From Algoriella xinjiangensis (GTDB taxonomy: Bacteria > Bacteroidota > Bacteroidia > Flavobacteriales > Weeksellaceae): a DNA stretch of 64,000 nucleotides. This document shows, one piece after another, positions 44,405 to 55,625 of this stretch (positions are counted from its first letter, which is position 1; every line of letters starts with the position of its first letter). The DNA lies in the NCBI RefSeq assembly GCF_900115015.1, contig NZ_FOUZ01000001.1, positions 248,001 through 312,000 on the forward strand. Direction: 5' to 3'. A model generated the notes under the pieces. It saw only the letters and a program-made list of their open reading frames with translations, was not told the DNA's origin and made no database searches. The position numbers and the translations under genes were made by a program.

Positions 44405-45502
44405 TTAACAATAATTAACAGGATTGGTATTAATTCCAGAATTAAAGACCACAAAATTAGTAAAATTTTCTTTAAGATACGTAGTTATTAAGTTTTTTGT
44501 AAACTGTTCTGATTCAAAATGTCCAATATCGGCCAAAACTATCTTATTTTCAGCGGAAAAGAAATCGTGATATTTTAAATCAGCCGTAATATAAATGTCC
44601 GCTCCAGCTGCAATTGCATTTTTTATAGCAAAAGCACCAGAACCTCCAAGCACAGCAACTTTCTTAATTTTTTTATTTAATAGATTAGAATGACGAATAA
44701 CGGGCGTATTCATTTGTTGTTTTAGATAAGTAAAAAATTCAATTTCACTCATTGCTTCATCTAATTCGCCTATCATTCCAATTCCTACATATTGATTTTT
44801 ATTTGTCAATGAAATCACAGAATAAGCAACTTCTTCGTACGGATGCGACGCAAACAAAGCCGCCATAATATCAGCTTCTGCATGTTGTGGCATAATCACC
44901 TCTATTCGGGTTTCGGTTACAGTTTCTAATTTTCCAATTTCTCCAATAAAAGGATTTGCACCATCTATTGGTCTAAAATTACCTTTACCAGAAACTTCAA
45001 AACCACATGAATCATAGTTTCCTATTTTTCCTGCACCAGCTTCGTACAGTGCATTTTTAACAGCTTCTGCGTTTTCTGTTGGTGCATAGGTAATCAATTG
45101 CTTGATTGTATTTGCTTTGGGAATTAAAATTTTTGTTTGATTTAATTTTAATTGTTCCGAAATCTGGAAATTTACACCGATTTTCGAATTGTCTAATGCT
45201 GTATGTGTTGCATAAATATTAATTCCATTTTTGATGGCTAACATTACCGCTTTTTCAACATACGTTTTTCCGTTCAGTTTTTTTAATCCAGAAAAAATAA
45301 TTGGATGAAAACTAACAATCAAATTACACTTTTTTTCTATCGCTTCTTCCACAACTTCTGGCGTTGTATCCAATGCAACTAAAATTCCTGTAACCTCATC
45401 ATTATAATCTCCAACTAAAAGTCCTACATTATCAAAATCCTCTGCATACGCCAAAGGCGCTATATTTTCCATTGCCGAAGCAACATCTTTTACTTTGATC
45501 AT
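44405..45502 (-). CDS. Nif3-like dinuclear metal centre protein (YbgI/YqfO family)
   Basis: 365 residues: two Nif3 domains with an inserted PII-like/CutA-like domain, the YqfO form. Metal-binding segments are IVSFHPIIFSGLKKL, YATHTALDNSKIGVN and IGHFESEQFTKNL. These proteins form hexameric toroids; often named GTP cyclohydrolase I type 2 homologues, but the activity is unproved. Between the GNAT gene (no gap) and the zinc-ribbon-family gene (2 bases), so one operon. Confidence 0.92.
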   Translation of the reverse strand: MIKVKDVASAMENIAPLAYAEDFDNVGLLVGDYNDEVTGILVALDTTPEVVEEAIEKKCNLIVSFHPIIFSGLKKLNGKTYVEKAVMLAIKNGINIYATHTALDNSKIGVNFQISEQLKLNQTKILIPKANTIKQLITYAPTENAEAVKNALYEAGAGKIGNYDSCGFEVSGKGNFRPIDGANPFIGEIGKLETVTETRIEVIMPQHAEADIMAALFASHPYEEVAYSVISLTNKNQYVGIGMIGELDEAMSEIEFFTYLKQQMNTPVIRHSNLLNKKIKKVAVLGGSGAFAIKNAIAAGADIYITADLKYHDFFSAENKIVLADIGHFESEQFTKNLITTYLKENFTNFVVFNSGINTNPVNYC

Positions 45503-45988
45503 TTATTGTTTCATTTTCAATTTTTCGGTTGGTAAATCATTCTCAACTCCCTTCCAATATGATTCAAAATTAAACTTTTCTAACAATTTTCGCGATGCAA
45601 TATTATCAGGATCAATCACGGCAATTATTTCATGAGTCGGAAAATTTGCTTTTGCATTCGCAATCAATCGATCACAAATTATTGTTCCAATTCCTTTTCT
45701 CCAAAATTCTTTTTTAATCAGATAACCAATTTCCAAAGAGTTTTCTAAATGATTATTGTAAACAATTTTACAATCGCCCAAAAAAGCATCTTTTTTATCA
45801 TAAACTTTAAAGTAACCCAATTTTTCGTGAACTGAACTTTTTTCTAAAATCGACGTAAATTTATGATTGGCTTGTTCCTCTCCCAAACCTTTTCCCGAAA
45901 TATATTTCATTTGTTCATCATCCTGAACAAGTTTAAAATACTCGTTAAAATCTGTGGGATTATATTTCTCTAACCGAATTTTTATCAT
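45503..45988 (-). CDS. GNAT family N-acetyltransferase
   Basis: 161 residues. LEIGYLIKKEFWRKGIGTII is the acetyl-CoA region, and AVIDPDNIASRKLLEKFNFE the last strand and helix of the RimJ-like group. The start overlaps the end of the kinase gene by 29 bases. The substrate is unknown; being joined to an amino-sugar salvage cluster, it might act on a sugar, but this is a guess. Confidence 0.83.
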   Translation of the reverse strand: MIKIRLEKYNPTDFNEYFKLVQDDEQMKYISGKGLGEEQANHKFTSILEKSSVHEKLGYFKVYDKKDAFLGDCKIVYNNHLENSLEIGYLIKKEFWRKGIGTIICDRLIANAKANFPTHEIIAVIDPDNIASRKLLEKFNFESYWKGVENDLPTEKLKMKQ

Positions 45989-46991
45989 GAAAATTTGTAA
46001 TTGCTTTTAATAAATTGATCTGATTTATTGTACGATTTAGATTTTGTTTTGGATAAGAAATTGAATAATATACATCATTATTTAAATAATCTGCCAAAAA
46101 CCTAACCGCCTGAATATAAATCACAATATACGCAACAAAATCCATATTTTCGATTTCTACGTCAGACAAATCATTTTTTAAATGCTCTAAAAAACCTTTT
46201 TTAACCGCTTGATAATAAGTCGGCTCAAATGCATTTTCGCCATCTGGATCATCTTCTACTTTTAAATTAGCGTATGTACGAATCATGTCTCCAAAATCGC
46301 ACAAAATATTACCAGGCATTATTGTATCCCAATCTATAACTGCGATTGCTTGCGAATGTTTATCATTATCAAATAAGAAATTACTGATTTTTGCATCAGC
46401 ATGAACCACACGTTTCGGAAAATCTATTTCTAAATAACGTTTTACTTGATTAAGATTATCTAAAATATAATTTACCTCGTTTTTCGTTTCTTGCAAACGT
46501 TCTTCTGAAGCGTTTTCTAACGCAGAATTAAAATCTTTGATGCGTTTTGCATAATCTAAAAATCCATCAATTGACGGTTCTATTTCATCAATATTTATAT
46601 CGATAAGATTTGCATGAAATTCACTAATTGTTTTTGCAGCTTCGTATGCTTGTTCGGCAGATTCTACTTTTTCAAAACAAATAGAATTTGGAATAAAAGA
46701 GGTTAAACGCCATGTTTCGCCATTTTCTATCACCAATAAATTTTGATGTAAATCGGGAACAATTTCTATAATTGAACGTGGGTATTTTTTTGTTTTTAAA
46801 TGAGTTGAAACCAAATCAATATTAGACGAAATAACTTCGGGCTTTGGAAAAACCTTTGTATTAATTTTCTGTAAAATATATTTTTTGCCTTGATTATCTA
46901 ACTCAAAAGTCGAATTTATCCAACCAGAAGTAATTGGTTTAATACGAATATCATCACTATTTGTAAAATAATGTTTTAGAATATTTTCCAT
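45960..46991 (-). CDS. Phosphotransferase of the N-acetylhexosamine 1-kinase-like (NahK / 'MdsC') group
   Basis: 343 residues with the aminoglycoside-phosphotransferase fold. RVVHADAKISNFLFDNDKHS is the catalytic loop (His-x-Asp ... Asn) and AVIDWDTIMPGNILCDFGDM the metal-binding Asp segment. The N-terminal KPITSGWINSTFELDNQGKK and YILQKINTKVF fit the group that includes Bifidobacterium NahK, often misnamed mucin-desulfating sulfatase in Bacteroidota. It would make N-acetylhexosamine 1-phosphate. It lies 3 bases after the nucleotidyltransferase and downstream of the GH109 gene. Confidence 0.8.
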   Translation of the reverse strand: MENILKHYFTNSDDIRIKPITSGWINSTFELDNQGKKYILQKINTKVFPKPEVISSNIDLVSTHLKTKKYPRSIIEIVPDLHQNLLVIENGETWRLTSFIPNSICFEKVESAEQAYEAAKTISEFHANLIDINIDEIEPSIDGFLDYAKRIKDFNSALENASEERLQETKNEVNYILDNLNQVKRYLEIDFPKRVVHADAKISNFLFDNDKHSQAIAVIDWDTIMPGNILCDFGDMIRTYANLKVEDDPDGENAFEPTYYQAVKKGFLEHLKNDLSDVEIENMDFVAYIVIYIQAVRFLADYLNNDVYYSISYPKQNLNRTINQINLLKAITNFHDKNSVREI

Positions 46992-46994
46992 ATT

Positions 46995-49296
<2,302 letters not shown>

Positions 49297-49360
49297 CTAA
49301 GTATTAAAGACTGCAAAATATTAAAAAACTTTATAAAAGTCTATTTTTAATTCTTAAAAA

Positions 49361-50239
49361 TTAAAACGTTTTAGGCGCATCTTTAGGAAATACTATAATA
49401 AACTCTGTAGTAGAAAAATTTTCTTCTTTTGGCTTCACAATAGAAAGTTTTTCGTCAGCTCCTTCCAAAATTTCTATGACAGCAATTTTCAAGTTTGGGT
49501 TAGATTTCTTCAAAAACCAATAAATTCCTCCATAATTCTTTGAATGATAATCGCCATTGTAATGTATAAATAGATTATCAGCTTTATAATGTTGCAAAAT
49601 CGTTTCGGACATCGTAGCATCTTTCAAAGCTTGAGCCGCAACAAATTGTTTCGCTTTTATACCTGCATGATCGCCCATCATTTTTATCATTTCTGGATAA
49701 CCAGGCGCATCATAATCAATTTCTAAAGGTAATTTTGCAATCAATTTTTTGTTTTCTGTAGAAATAGTGTCCAAACTTGACAATCCATTTTTAGAAACAT
49801 ACGACGCAAATTTACGTGTAACATTAGTTGCTACAAATTCTACTTTTTTATCTTTCGCAAAATCGACCAAAGGCTTATAATCAGTTGCATAATTCTGCCA
49901 TAATTTTGTTGCTGCCTGAAATTCTTTATCAGTAGTTTTCCCTGACAAATAGTTATTTAAATCAGTTTGCTGATGACGTTCAAACATTTCTGCACCAAGT
50001 GTCAAATTACCATTTTTCTTTTCATACAACGCTTTTGTAAGCTGTAATTGCAACCAATGGTTAACCGCATTATTGTGATATTCACCAAATAAGACAATAT
50101 CGTAATTAGAAAGTTCGTTAATCATTTTATGAAACGTCGCTTTCTTTTCTTTTTTATTATAAATTTGATAAGTTTTAAGGTCTTGCGCATTCGCGAAAAT
50201 TGAGCTTATAAACAAGAAAGCATAAATAATTTTTTTCAT
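49361..50239 (-). CDS. ChaN-like (DUF399/Tiki fold) secreted protein
   Basis: 292 residues with a signal peptide ending FANAQ. VLFGEYHNNAVNHWLQLQLT holds the family's Gly-Glu-x-His motif, GAEMFERHQQTDLNNYLSGK follows, and IHYNGDYHSKNYGGIYWFLK has the second His set. ChaN proteins bind haem or are metal-dependent hydrolases of the Tiki type; the role here is unknown. It lies 88 bases upstream of the GH109 gene on the same strand and might belong to its operon. Confidence 0.85.
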   Translation of the reverse strand: MKKIIYAFLFISSIFANAQDLKTYQIYNKKEKKATFHKMINELSNYDIVLFGEYHNNAVNHWLQLQLTKALYEKKNGNLTLGAEMFERHQQTDLNNYLSGKTTDKEFQAATKLWQNYATDYKPLVDFAKDKKVEFVATNVTRKFASYVSKNGLSSLDTISTENKKLIAKLPLEIDYDAPGYPEMIKMMGDHAGIKAKQFVAAQALKDATMSETILQHYKADNLFIHYNGDYHSKNYGGIYWFLKKSNPNLKIAVIEILEGADEKLSIVKPKEENFSTTEFIIVFPKDAPKTF

Positions 50240-50318
50240 TTTTGTTATTTAAATTAATTCTAAATTGTAACAAATTAACAAAAATCTCTACGAATAATAA
50301 AAATAAAATTCAACTACT

Positions 50319-51218
50319 ATGAATAAAGTTCTTGAAATTCATCAACTAACCAAACGATTTGGCAGTTTTACTGCTGTAAATAACATCAGTTTTTCGGTAG
50401 AAAAAGGAAATGTTTATGGATTATTAGGCCCTAATGGAAGTGGAAAATCGACTACATTAGGAATGATTTTAAACGCAATTAACCCAACAGCCGGAAGCTG
50501 GAAATGGTTTGACCAAAATCCAGATAATAATTCGTTAAAACGAATTGGCGCAATTATAGAAAGTCCAAAATTTTATCCTTATTTATCTGCGCAAAAAAAC
50601 CTAGAAATTGTAGCGGATATCAAAGAAGCTAGTCATACAAAGATTGATGAAAAGCTAGAATTGGTTGGATTAATTTCTCGTAAAAAAGATAAATTTCAGC
50701 ATTTTTCTTTGGGTATGAAACAACGTTTGGCAATTGCTGCGGCGTTATTAAATGATCCTGAGGTATTGATTTTGGACGAACCTACAAATGGTTTAGATCC
50801 GCAAGGAATTATTCAAATCAGAGAATTGATTATTAAGATTGCAGAACAAGGAACAACCATTATTTTAGCAAGTCATTTATTAGACGAAGTAGAAAAAGTT
50901 TGTTCGCATGTTGTGGTTCTTAATCAAGGAAAAATGTTGTACGCAGGCTCTGTAGATCAGATGAATTCTAGCTTTGGTAGTATTGTTGTTTCGGCTGCAA
51001 ATATGGAAACTTTAGAATATACGCTTAAAACATTGCCTTTTATTTCGAAAGTTACACACGAAAATTCAAAATTATTAGCTGTTTTAACGGAAGAAAAAGA
51101 TCCAGCAGATATCAATAAAATTCTTTTTGAACACGGTATTGTCGTTAATCATTTGGTTAAACGAAAAGAATCTTTAGAGCATCAATTTTTCCAATTAATT
51201 CAAAATCAAAACAACTAA
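50319..51218 (+). CDS. ABC transporter ATP-binding protein
   Basis: 299 residues. Walker A is LLGPNGSGKSTTLGMILNAI, the signature is FSLGMKQRLAIAAALLNDPE, Walker B is VLILDEPTNGLDPQG, and the switch His is in ILASHLLDEVEKVC. The C-terminal extension is usual for bacitracin- or lantibiotic-type exporters. The permease gene follows after 1 base. The substrate is unknown. Confidence 0.93.
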   Translation: MNKVLEIHQLTKRFGSFTAVNNISFSVEKGNVYGLLGPNGSGKSTTLGMILNAINPTAGSWKWFDQNPDNNSLKRIGAIIESPKFYPYLSAQKNLEIVADIKEASHTKIDEKLELVGLISRKKDKFQHFSLGMKQRLAIAAALLNDPEVLILDEPTNGLDPQGIIQIRELIIKIAEQGTTIILASHLLDEVEKVCSHVVVLNQGKMLYAGSVDQMNSSFGSIVVSAANMETLEYTLKTLPFISKVTHENSKLLAVLTEEKDPADINKILFEHGIVVNHLVKRKESLEHQFFQLIQNQNN

Positions 51219-51219
51219 T

Positions 51220-52050
51220 ATGAAAAGATTATTTAACATCGAGTGGAATAAAATGTTCTACAACACGGGAACACGAATTTTTATCATTTTGTACTTTGTG
51301 ATGATTATTTTGATGGGAATTACATTGCCTAGTATTAAACCAAATATGAGCGGACAAGTTGTCGATTTCATCAAATTTGGTGCGTTAGAATTTCCTGTAA
51401 TTTGGCATAATATAGCTTGGTTAGTCGGTTTCGGTAAATTCTTTTTAGCTATTATTGTCATTAATAATATCTCTAACGAATATTCGTTTGGGACGTTTAA
51501 ACAAAATACAATTGATGGCTTATCTAAAACAGAATTTTTTGGAACAAAATTATTAATGAACCTTATTCTGACTTTATTTTCTACATTTTTGGTCGCTGCA
51601 ATCGTATTAAGTTTAGGCGCAACTTTTAATGATAAATTTGATGTTCTTAACGGAATACAATTTTTAGGAGGTTATTTTATCGAAATCTTTGCATACGTAG
51701 TATTCGCTATGTTTTTAACTTTTTTATTAAAGAAAAGTACATTTGCTATTTTATCTTTAATTGTTTTAAATATTGGAGAATCAATCTTAAAAGCAGTCGA
51801 ATATTTTGTTAGATTTGGTAAAAATGAACCAATAAATTTAGAAAAAACTACTTTTTACACTAACTTTTTACCATTAAATTCAAATTCAAAAATAGTTGAT
51901 TATCCACCAATCAGCATTACAAAGCTAATGACAACGGGAAAATTATTTGATACATCAAATGTGCAATGGGAATATTTAGCCATTAATGTTTTTTACATCA
52001 TTTTATTTTTAGCATTATCATTATTTATCATCAAGAAAAGGGATTTATAA
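51220..52050 (+). CDS. ABC transporter permease
   Basis: 276 residues with six membrane segments, of the ABC-2-like class: IEWNKMFYNTGTRIFIILYF at the start, a segment ISNEYSFGTFKQNTIDGLSK after the second helix, and a last helix followed by IIKKRDL. It pairs with the ATP-binding protein 1 base upstream. The segment NEYSFGTFKQN ('E-x-x-x-G-T') is shared with permeases such as those for bacitracin immunity. Confidence 0.9.
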   Translation: MKRLFNIEWNKMFYNTGTRIFIILYFVMIILMGITLPSIKPNMSGQVVDFIKFGALEFPVIWHNIAWLVGFGKFFLAIIVINNISNEYSFGTFKQNTIDGLSKTEFFGTKLLMNLILTLFSTFLVAAIVLSLGATFNDKFDVLNGIQFLGGYFIEIFAYVVFAMFLTFLLKKSTFAILSLIVLNIGESILKAVEYFVRFGKNEPINLEKTTFYTNFLPLNSNSKIVDYPPISITKLMTTGKLFDTSNVQWEYLAINVFYIILFLALSLFIIKKRDL

Positions 52051-52075
52051 AACATACTTTTAAAATCATTCCTAT

Positions 52076-52103
52076 AAAAGCCTCGCAAATTGTGAGGCTT
52101 TTA
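52076..52103 (+). terminator. Terminator after the ABC transporter
   Basis: AAAAGCCTCGCAA and TTGTGAGGCTTTT form a stem with one mismatch, about 25 bases after the permease stop. Confidence 0.85.
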
Positions 52104-52220
52104 TATTTCAACGCAATTTATTCGTCAAATAATCTGCGATAATTCATTTATTATGTAAATTTTAGCAGAATTCTACGTTTTTATTCGTCAGAAATAGATC
52201 ATTTAATAAACTTGTTTTTT

Positions 52221-52228
52221 TATCTTTG
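52221..52228 (+). promoter_or_regulatory. Promoter -7 box (TATCTTTG) for nrnA
   Basis: A perfect TAnnTTTG only 5 bases before the first ATG (52234) and 11 before the second (52240). The mRNA would be leaderless or nearly so. Confidence 0.65.
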
Positions 52229-52233
52229 CAGTT

Positions 52234-53259
52234 ATGCAAATGACAAATTTCGAAGAGCTAAAAGGGCTTTTAAAATCAGCACCAAAGAAAATTGCTATCC
52301 TTCCGCACAAAAATCCGGACGGCGATGCAATTGGATCTACATTGGCTATGTTTCATTATCTAAACAAATTAGGACATTCTTGTAACATTGTTTCGCCAAA
52401 TGATTTTCCTAAATTCTTAAAATGGATGCCATCGGCAAAAGAGATCGTTATTGCAGACTACAAGCCAAAAGTTGCAGAAGCAATCATACATCAAGCCGAA
52501 TTAATTTTTATTTTAGATTTTAATACGGTGAAACGAATTGACGATTTAGGAAACTGGGTTGAACGTTCTAAAGCACCAAAAATATTAATCGATCATCACC
52601 GCGAACCAGATACATTTGATTTTATGTATTCGGATATAGAGATGCCCGCAACATGCCAAATGGTTTACAATTTTATTGAAGCCATGGACAATTTAGATTT
52701 AATTGACAAAGGCATTGCCGAGTGTATTTATACGGGTATAATGACTGATACAGGAGGTTTCCGATTCAGAAACACATCATCAGACACGCATCGTATTGTA
52801 GCAGAATTAATTGATAAAGGTGTAGAAGTTGACAAAGTAACCTCTTACGTTAACGATTCGCAAACACAAGGTCGATTAAAATTATTATCTTTAACGTTAA
52901 ATAATCTTACATTTTTACCCGAATATCGTACAGCTTTCATGTTTCTAAAACGTGAAGATTTATTAACAAACGGTTTTCAGAAAGGTGATACCGAAGGTTT
53001 TGTAAATTATGGTTTAAGTGTAGAAAATTTTATCTTTTCAGTTATTTTTATTGAGGACACACATCATAATTTCATAAAAATCTCGTTACGTTCTAAAGGT
53101 GATTTTGATGTCAACGAATTCTCTCGCAAATATTTTAATGGCGGTGGTCATATCAATGCTGCAGGAGGTCGTTCGGACTTAAATATGGAAGAAACAATTG
53201 CTTATTTCCAATCATTATTGCCAGCGTATCAAGAAAAATTGACTAATATCGTCATCTAA
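52234..53259 (+). CDS. nrnA: DHH-family phosphoesterase, NrnA-like (nanoRNase / pAp phosphatase)
   Basis: 341 residues. The DHH domain has AILPHKNPDGDAIGSTLAMF (Asp-Gly-Asp), FILDFNTVKRI, ILIDHHREPDTFDFMYSD (Asp-His-His) and TGIMTDTGGFRF. The DHHA1 domain ends with FNGGGHINAAGGRSDLNME, the Gly-Gly-Gly-His motif. These enzymes degrade short RNA fragments and 3'-phosphoadenosine 5'-phosphate. The start may be the second ATG at 52240. The stop directly adjoins the gldI start, an order kept in gliding flavobacteria. Confidence 0.92.
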   Translation: MQMTNFEELKGLLKSAPKKIAILPHKNPDGDAIGSTLAMFHYLNKLGHSCNIVSPNDFPKFLKWMPSAKEIVIADYKPKVAEAIIHQAELIFILDFNTVKRIDDLGNWVERSKAPKILIDHHREPDTFDFMYSDIEMPATCQMVYNFIEAMDNLDLIDKGIAECIYTGIMTDTGGFRFRNTSSDTHRIVAELIDKGVEVDKVTSYVNDSQTQGRLKLLSLTLNNLTFLPEYRTAFMFLKREDLLTNGFQKGDTEGFVNYGLSVENFIFSVIFIEDTHHNFIKISLRSKGDFDVNEFSRKYFNGGGHINAAGGRSDLNMEETIAYFQSLLPAYQEKLTNIVI

Positions 53260-53787
53260 ATGAAAAAAATTGCCTTAGTTGCCTTCGTAGTATTTGCTTT
53301 ATCAAGCTGCGACAAAAAAGTTGTTCAATATCCCATTTCATATTCAAATGATGATTTTATGAAACGCTCTCAAGAACGTGGTAAGCTTCTGCATCAAGAA
53401 GAATTACAATGGTTTGATGAGTACATGAAAACGTCTGACCAAAAATTTGTGAAAACAAGTTCTGGTTTTTGGATTTCTAATTCGGGAGAAAAAACACCAC
53501 AAACAGCCAACAAAGGAGATTATATTGAATTTGAATACCAAGTAACTGATTTAAAAAACAATATAATTTACTCGTTTCAAGAAAACGGTGTGAAAAAAGC
53601 TATTTTAGGTAAAGTTGATTTAGCGCGAGGTTTACACGCTGGTTTACAATTGATACCAGAAGGTGAAACCGCTAAATTATTATTACCTTCATTTTTAGGT
53701 TATGGCGGCTATGGTGACGAAGGAAAAATTGGTCCTGATGAACCAATCATTATGGACGTAAAAGTTATAAAAATTAAAAAACACTAA
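53260..53787 (+). CDS. gldI: GldI-like lipoprotein FKBP-type prolyl isomerase
   Basis: 175 residues. A lipoprotein signal ends at Cys18 in VVFALSSCDKKV. After a helical linker (KRSQERGKLLHQEELQWFDE) comes an FKBP domain: GDYIEFEYQVTDLKNNIIYS, GLHAGLQLIPEGETAKLLLP and SFLGYGGYGDEGKIGPDEPI. It matches GldI of F. johnsoniae in length, lipid anchor and position between the DHH gene and another PPIase. GldI helps fold envelope proteins needed for gliding and T9SS function. Confidence 0.87.
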   Translation: MKKIALVAFVVFALSSCDKKVVQYPISYSNDDFMKRSQERGKLLHQEELQWFDEYMKTSDQKFVKTSSGFWISNSGEKTPQTANKGDYIEFEYQVTDLKNNIIYSFQENGVKKAILGKVDLARGLHAGLQLIPEGETAKLLLPSFLGYGGYGDEGKIGPDEPIIMDVKVIKIKKH

Positions 53788-53813
53788 TTTGTATATACAC
53801 GACTGTAAAAGAA

Positions 53814-54890
53814 ATGAAAAAACTATTATTAATCTTAACTGTCATTACTACTTTAGTTAGTTGTGGCGTTAAAATTCCAAAATCGATGAGCAAAGAAGAA
53901 TTTAAAAATTTAGAAGACGGATTGTACGCAAAAATGACAACAAATCATGGTGCAATGACAATCAAATTATACGAAGAACAAGCACCTATGACGGTTGCTA
54001 ACTTTGTTGGATTAGCAGAAGGTACAAAAGAAAATAAAGCAAAAAAGAAAGGTGAGCCTTTTTATGATGGAATTGTTTTTCACCGTGTAATTAAAGATTT
54101 CATGATACAAGGTGGAGATCCAGACGGAATTGGAACTGGTGGACCTGGTTATGATTTTGAAGACGAATTTGACGCAACTTTAAAACACGATCAAAAAGGT
54201 GTTTTATCTATGGCAAATTCTGGACCTGGAACTAATGGTTCTCAATTCTTTATTACAGAAGTACCAACGCCTTGGTTAGACGGTCGTCACACAATTTTTG
54301 GACAAGTTGTTGAAGGTTTAGATGTTGTAGATTCTATCTCAAATGTAGAAAAAACTCCAAGCGATAAACCTGTAGTTCCTGTAATTATAGAGAAAGTAGA
54401 AATCGCTCGTAAAGGTGATCATTACAAAAAATATGATGGTGCTGAGGCTTTTGAAGCTGCAAAAGCAAATCATTCTAAAAAACAAGCTGAAGCTGAAGCA
54501 AAAGTAAAAGCTGAAAAAGATGCTGAAATTGCTCGTCAAAAAGAATTAGAAGCAAAAGCATTAACAACTCCTTCTGGATTAAAATATGTAGTTTTAGAAG
54601 AAGGTAAAGGTGCAAAACCTGTTCAAGGAGACGACATCAAAGTACATTATACTTTACGTTTAAACGATGGTGAAAAATTAGATTCTTCTTATGACAGAAA
54701 CCAACCATTAGACGCAACAGTTGGTGTAACTGGATTAATCCAAGGATGGATGGAAGCTTTGACTATGTTTAACAGAGGTTCTAAAGTTTTCTTAATCATT
54801 CCTTCAGATTTAGGTTACGGACCAAGAGGTGCAAGCGGTGTAATTCCACCAAACGCAACTTTATATTTTGATATGGAAGTTTTAGACTAA
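53814..54890 (+). CDS. Cyclophilin-FKBP fusion prolyl isomerase lipoprotein
   Basis: 358 residues. The lipobox Cys is in LTVITTLVSCGVKIPK. The first domain is a cyclophilin (AKMTTNHGAMTIKLYEEQAP, FHRVIKDFMIQGGDPDGIG, GTNGSQFFITEVPTPWLDGR). A charged, Ala/Lys/Glu-rich helical linker (about residues 205-250) leads to an FKBP domain (TTPSGLKYVVLEEGKGAKPV, PSDLGYGPRGASGVIPPNAT). Two unrelated isomerases are joined in one envelope protein. It follows gldI by 26 bases and likely shares its operon. Confidence 0.92.
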   Translation: MKKLLLILTVITTLVSCGVKIPKSMSKEEFKNLEDGLYAKMTTNHGAMTIKLYEEQAPMTVANFVGLAEGTKENKAKKKGEPFYDGIVFHRVIKDFMIQGGDPDGIGTGGPGYDFEDEFDATLKHDQKGVLSMANSGPGTNGSQFFITEVPTPWLDGRHTIFGQVVEGLDVVDSISNVEKTPSDKPVVPVIIEKVEIARKGDHYKKYDGAEAFEAAKANHSKKQAEAEAKVKAEKDAEIARQKELEAKALTTPSGLKYVVLEEGKGAKPVQGDDIKVHYTLRLNDGEKLDSSYDRNQPLDATVGVTGLIQGWMEALTMFNRGSKVFLIIPSDLGYGPRGASGVIPPNATLYFDMEVLD

Positions 54891-54911
54891 AATATTATTT
54901 CATAATAAATT

Positions 54912-54941
54912 AAAAAAACCACTCAATTGAGTGGTTTTTTT
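54912..54941. terminator. Terminator after the fusion isomerase
   Basis: AAAAAAACCACTCAA and TTGAGTGGTTTTTTT form a perfect stem with A and T runs on both sides, so it can serve both converging transcripts. Confidence 0.92.
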
Positions 54942-54944
54942 GTT

Positions 54945-55181
54945 CTATTTTTCTTTTACAGCAACCGCTTTGTCGTCGTTTTCTGTTTCAAGTTTCTTTT
55001 CATATTTTTTCATGATATAGTCGGCTGCAAGCGAAACTGCAATTCCACCAATAATACCATATATCGATCTTTTTCCTAAAAACTTAGCAACTGTAACTCC
55101 TGTAGTTGCCGCAGTTGTTAAAAGACCTATTTTCGAACCTTTTTCGCGTTGGCTTTTTGATAATGCATCTAAAATTTTCAT
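54945..55181 (-). CDS. Small protein with one or two membrane segments, unknown function
   Basis: 78 residues. Glycine- and alanine-rich hydrophobic stretches GLLTTAATTGVTVAKFLG and IYGIIGGIAVSLAADYIM are followed by a charged tail (KKYEKKLETENDDKAVAVKE). The start MKILDALSKSQREKGSK is typical of small flavobacterial membrane proteins with unknown roles. The ending close to the terminator and a distinct codon pattern support a real gene. Confidence 0.6.
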   Translation of the reverse strand: MKILDALSKSQREKGSKIGLLTTAATTGVTVAKFLGKRSIYGIIGGIAVSLAADYIMKKYEKKLETENDDKAVAVKEK

Positions 55182-55242
55182 AGTTTATAAGTTTATGATT
55201 TCTAGATATTATGCAATTATTAATCCAAACTAAAATAATCAA

Positions 55243-55587
55243 CTATTTTATAAACGCTTCTACCAATTCTTTTGGTCGACCAACTACTCCACTCTTTTCA
55301 TCTAAAACAACAGGACGTTGTATCAACTTCGGAAATTCTACCATAGCATCCAAAACTTCTTCTTCAGACAATTCTTTACCTTTAAAATTAGTTTTCCATT
55401 CTTCTTCATTTGTTCTGATAAGCTCTATTGGTTTTAATTTAAGCTTTGATAAAACGGTTTGAAGTTCTATTTTCGTCAAAGGTTCTTTCAAATATTCTCT
55501 CACTTCAAATTCTTTTCCAGAATCTTCTAAAACTTTTATTGCTTCTCTACTTTTTCCGCAACGCGAATTATGTAAAATCGTGTACAT
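55243..55587 (-). CDS. arsC: ArsC/Spx-family arsenate reductase-like protein
   Basis: 114 residues. The thioredoxin-fold active site is LHNSRCGKSREAIKVLEDSG with Cys10 and the ArsC-type Cys-Gly-Lys-Ser; LIRTNEEEWK and IQRPVVLDEKSGVVGRPKEL are family segments (Arg-Pro-Val-Val and Gly-Arg-Pro). It would reduce arsenate with glutaredoxin, or be a YfgD-like relative. No ars genes are nearby, so the physiological role is uncertain. Confidence 0.88.
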   Translation of the reverse strand: MYTILHNSRCGKSREAIKVLEDSGKEFEVREYLKEPLTKIELQTVLSKLKLKPIELIRTNEEEWKTNFKGKELSEEEVLDAMVEFPKLIQRPVVLDEKSGVVGRPKELVEAFIK

Positions 55588-55625
55588 ATCTGTTATTTTT
55601 AGTAAATTTATTAAAATTTGAAATC

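Noticed and set aside
55446-55625. N-terminal extension of the DUF6146-like lipoprotein
   Set aside because: It crosses the arsC-like gene in antisense, and the lipoprotein signal clearly starts at 55626.
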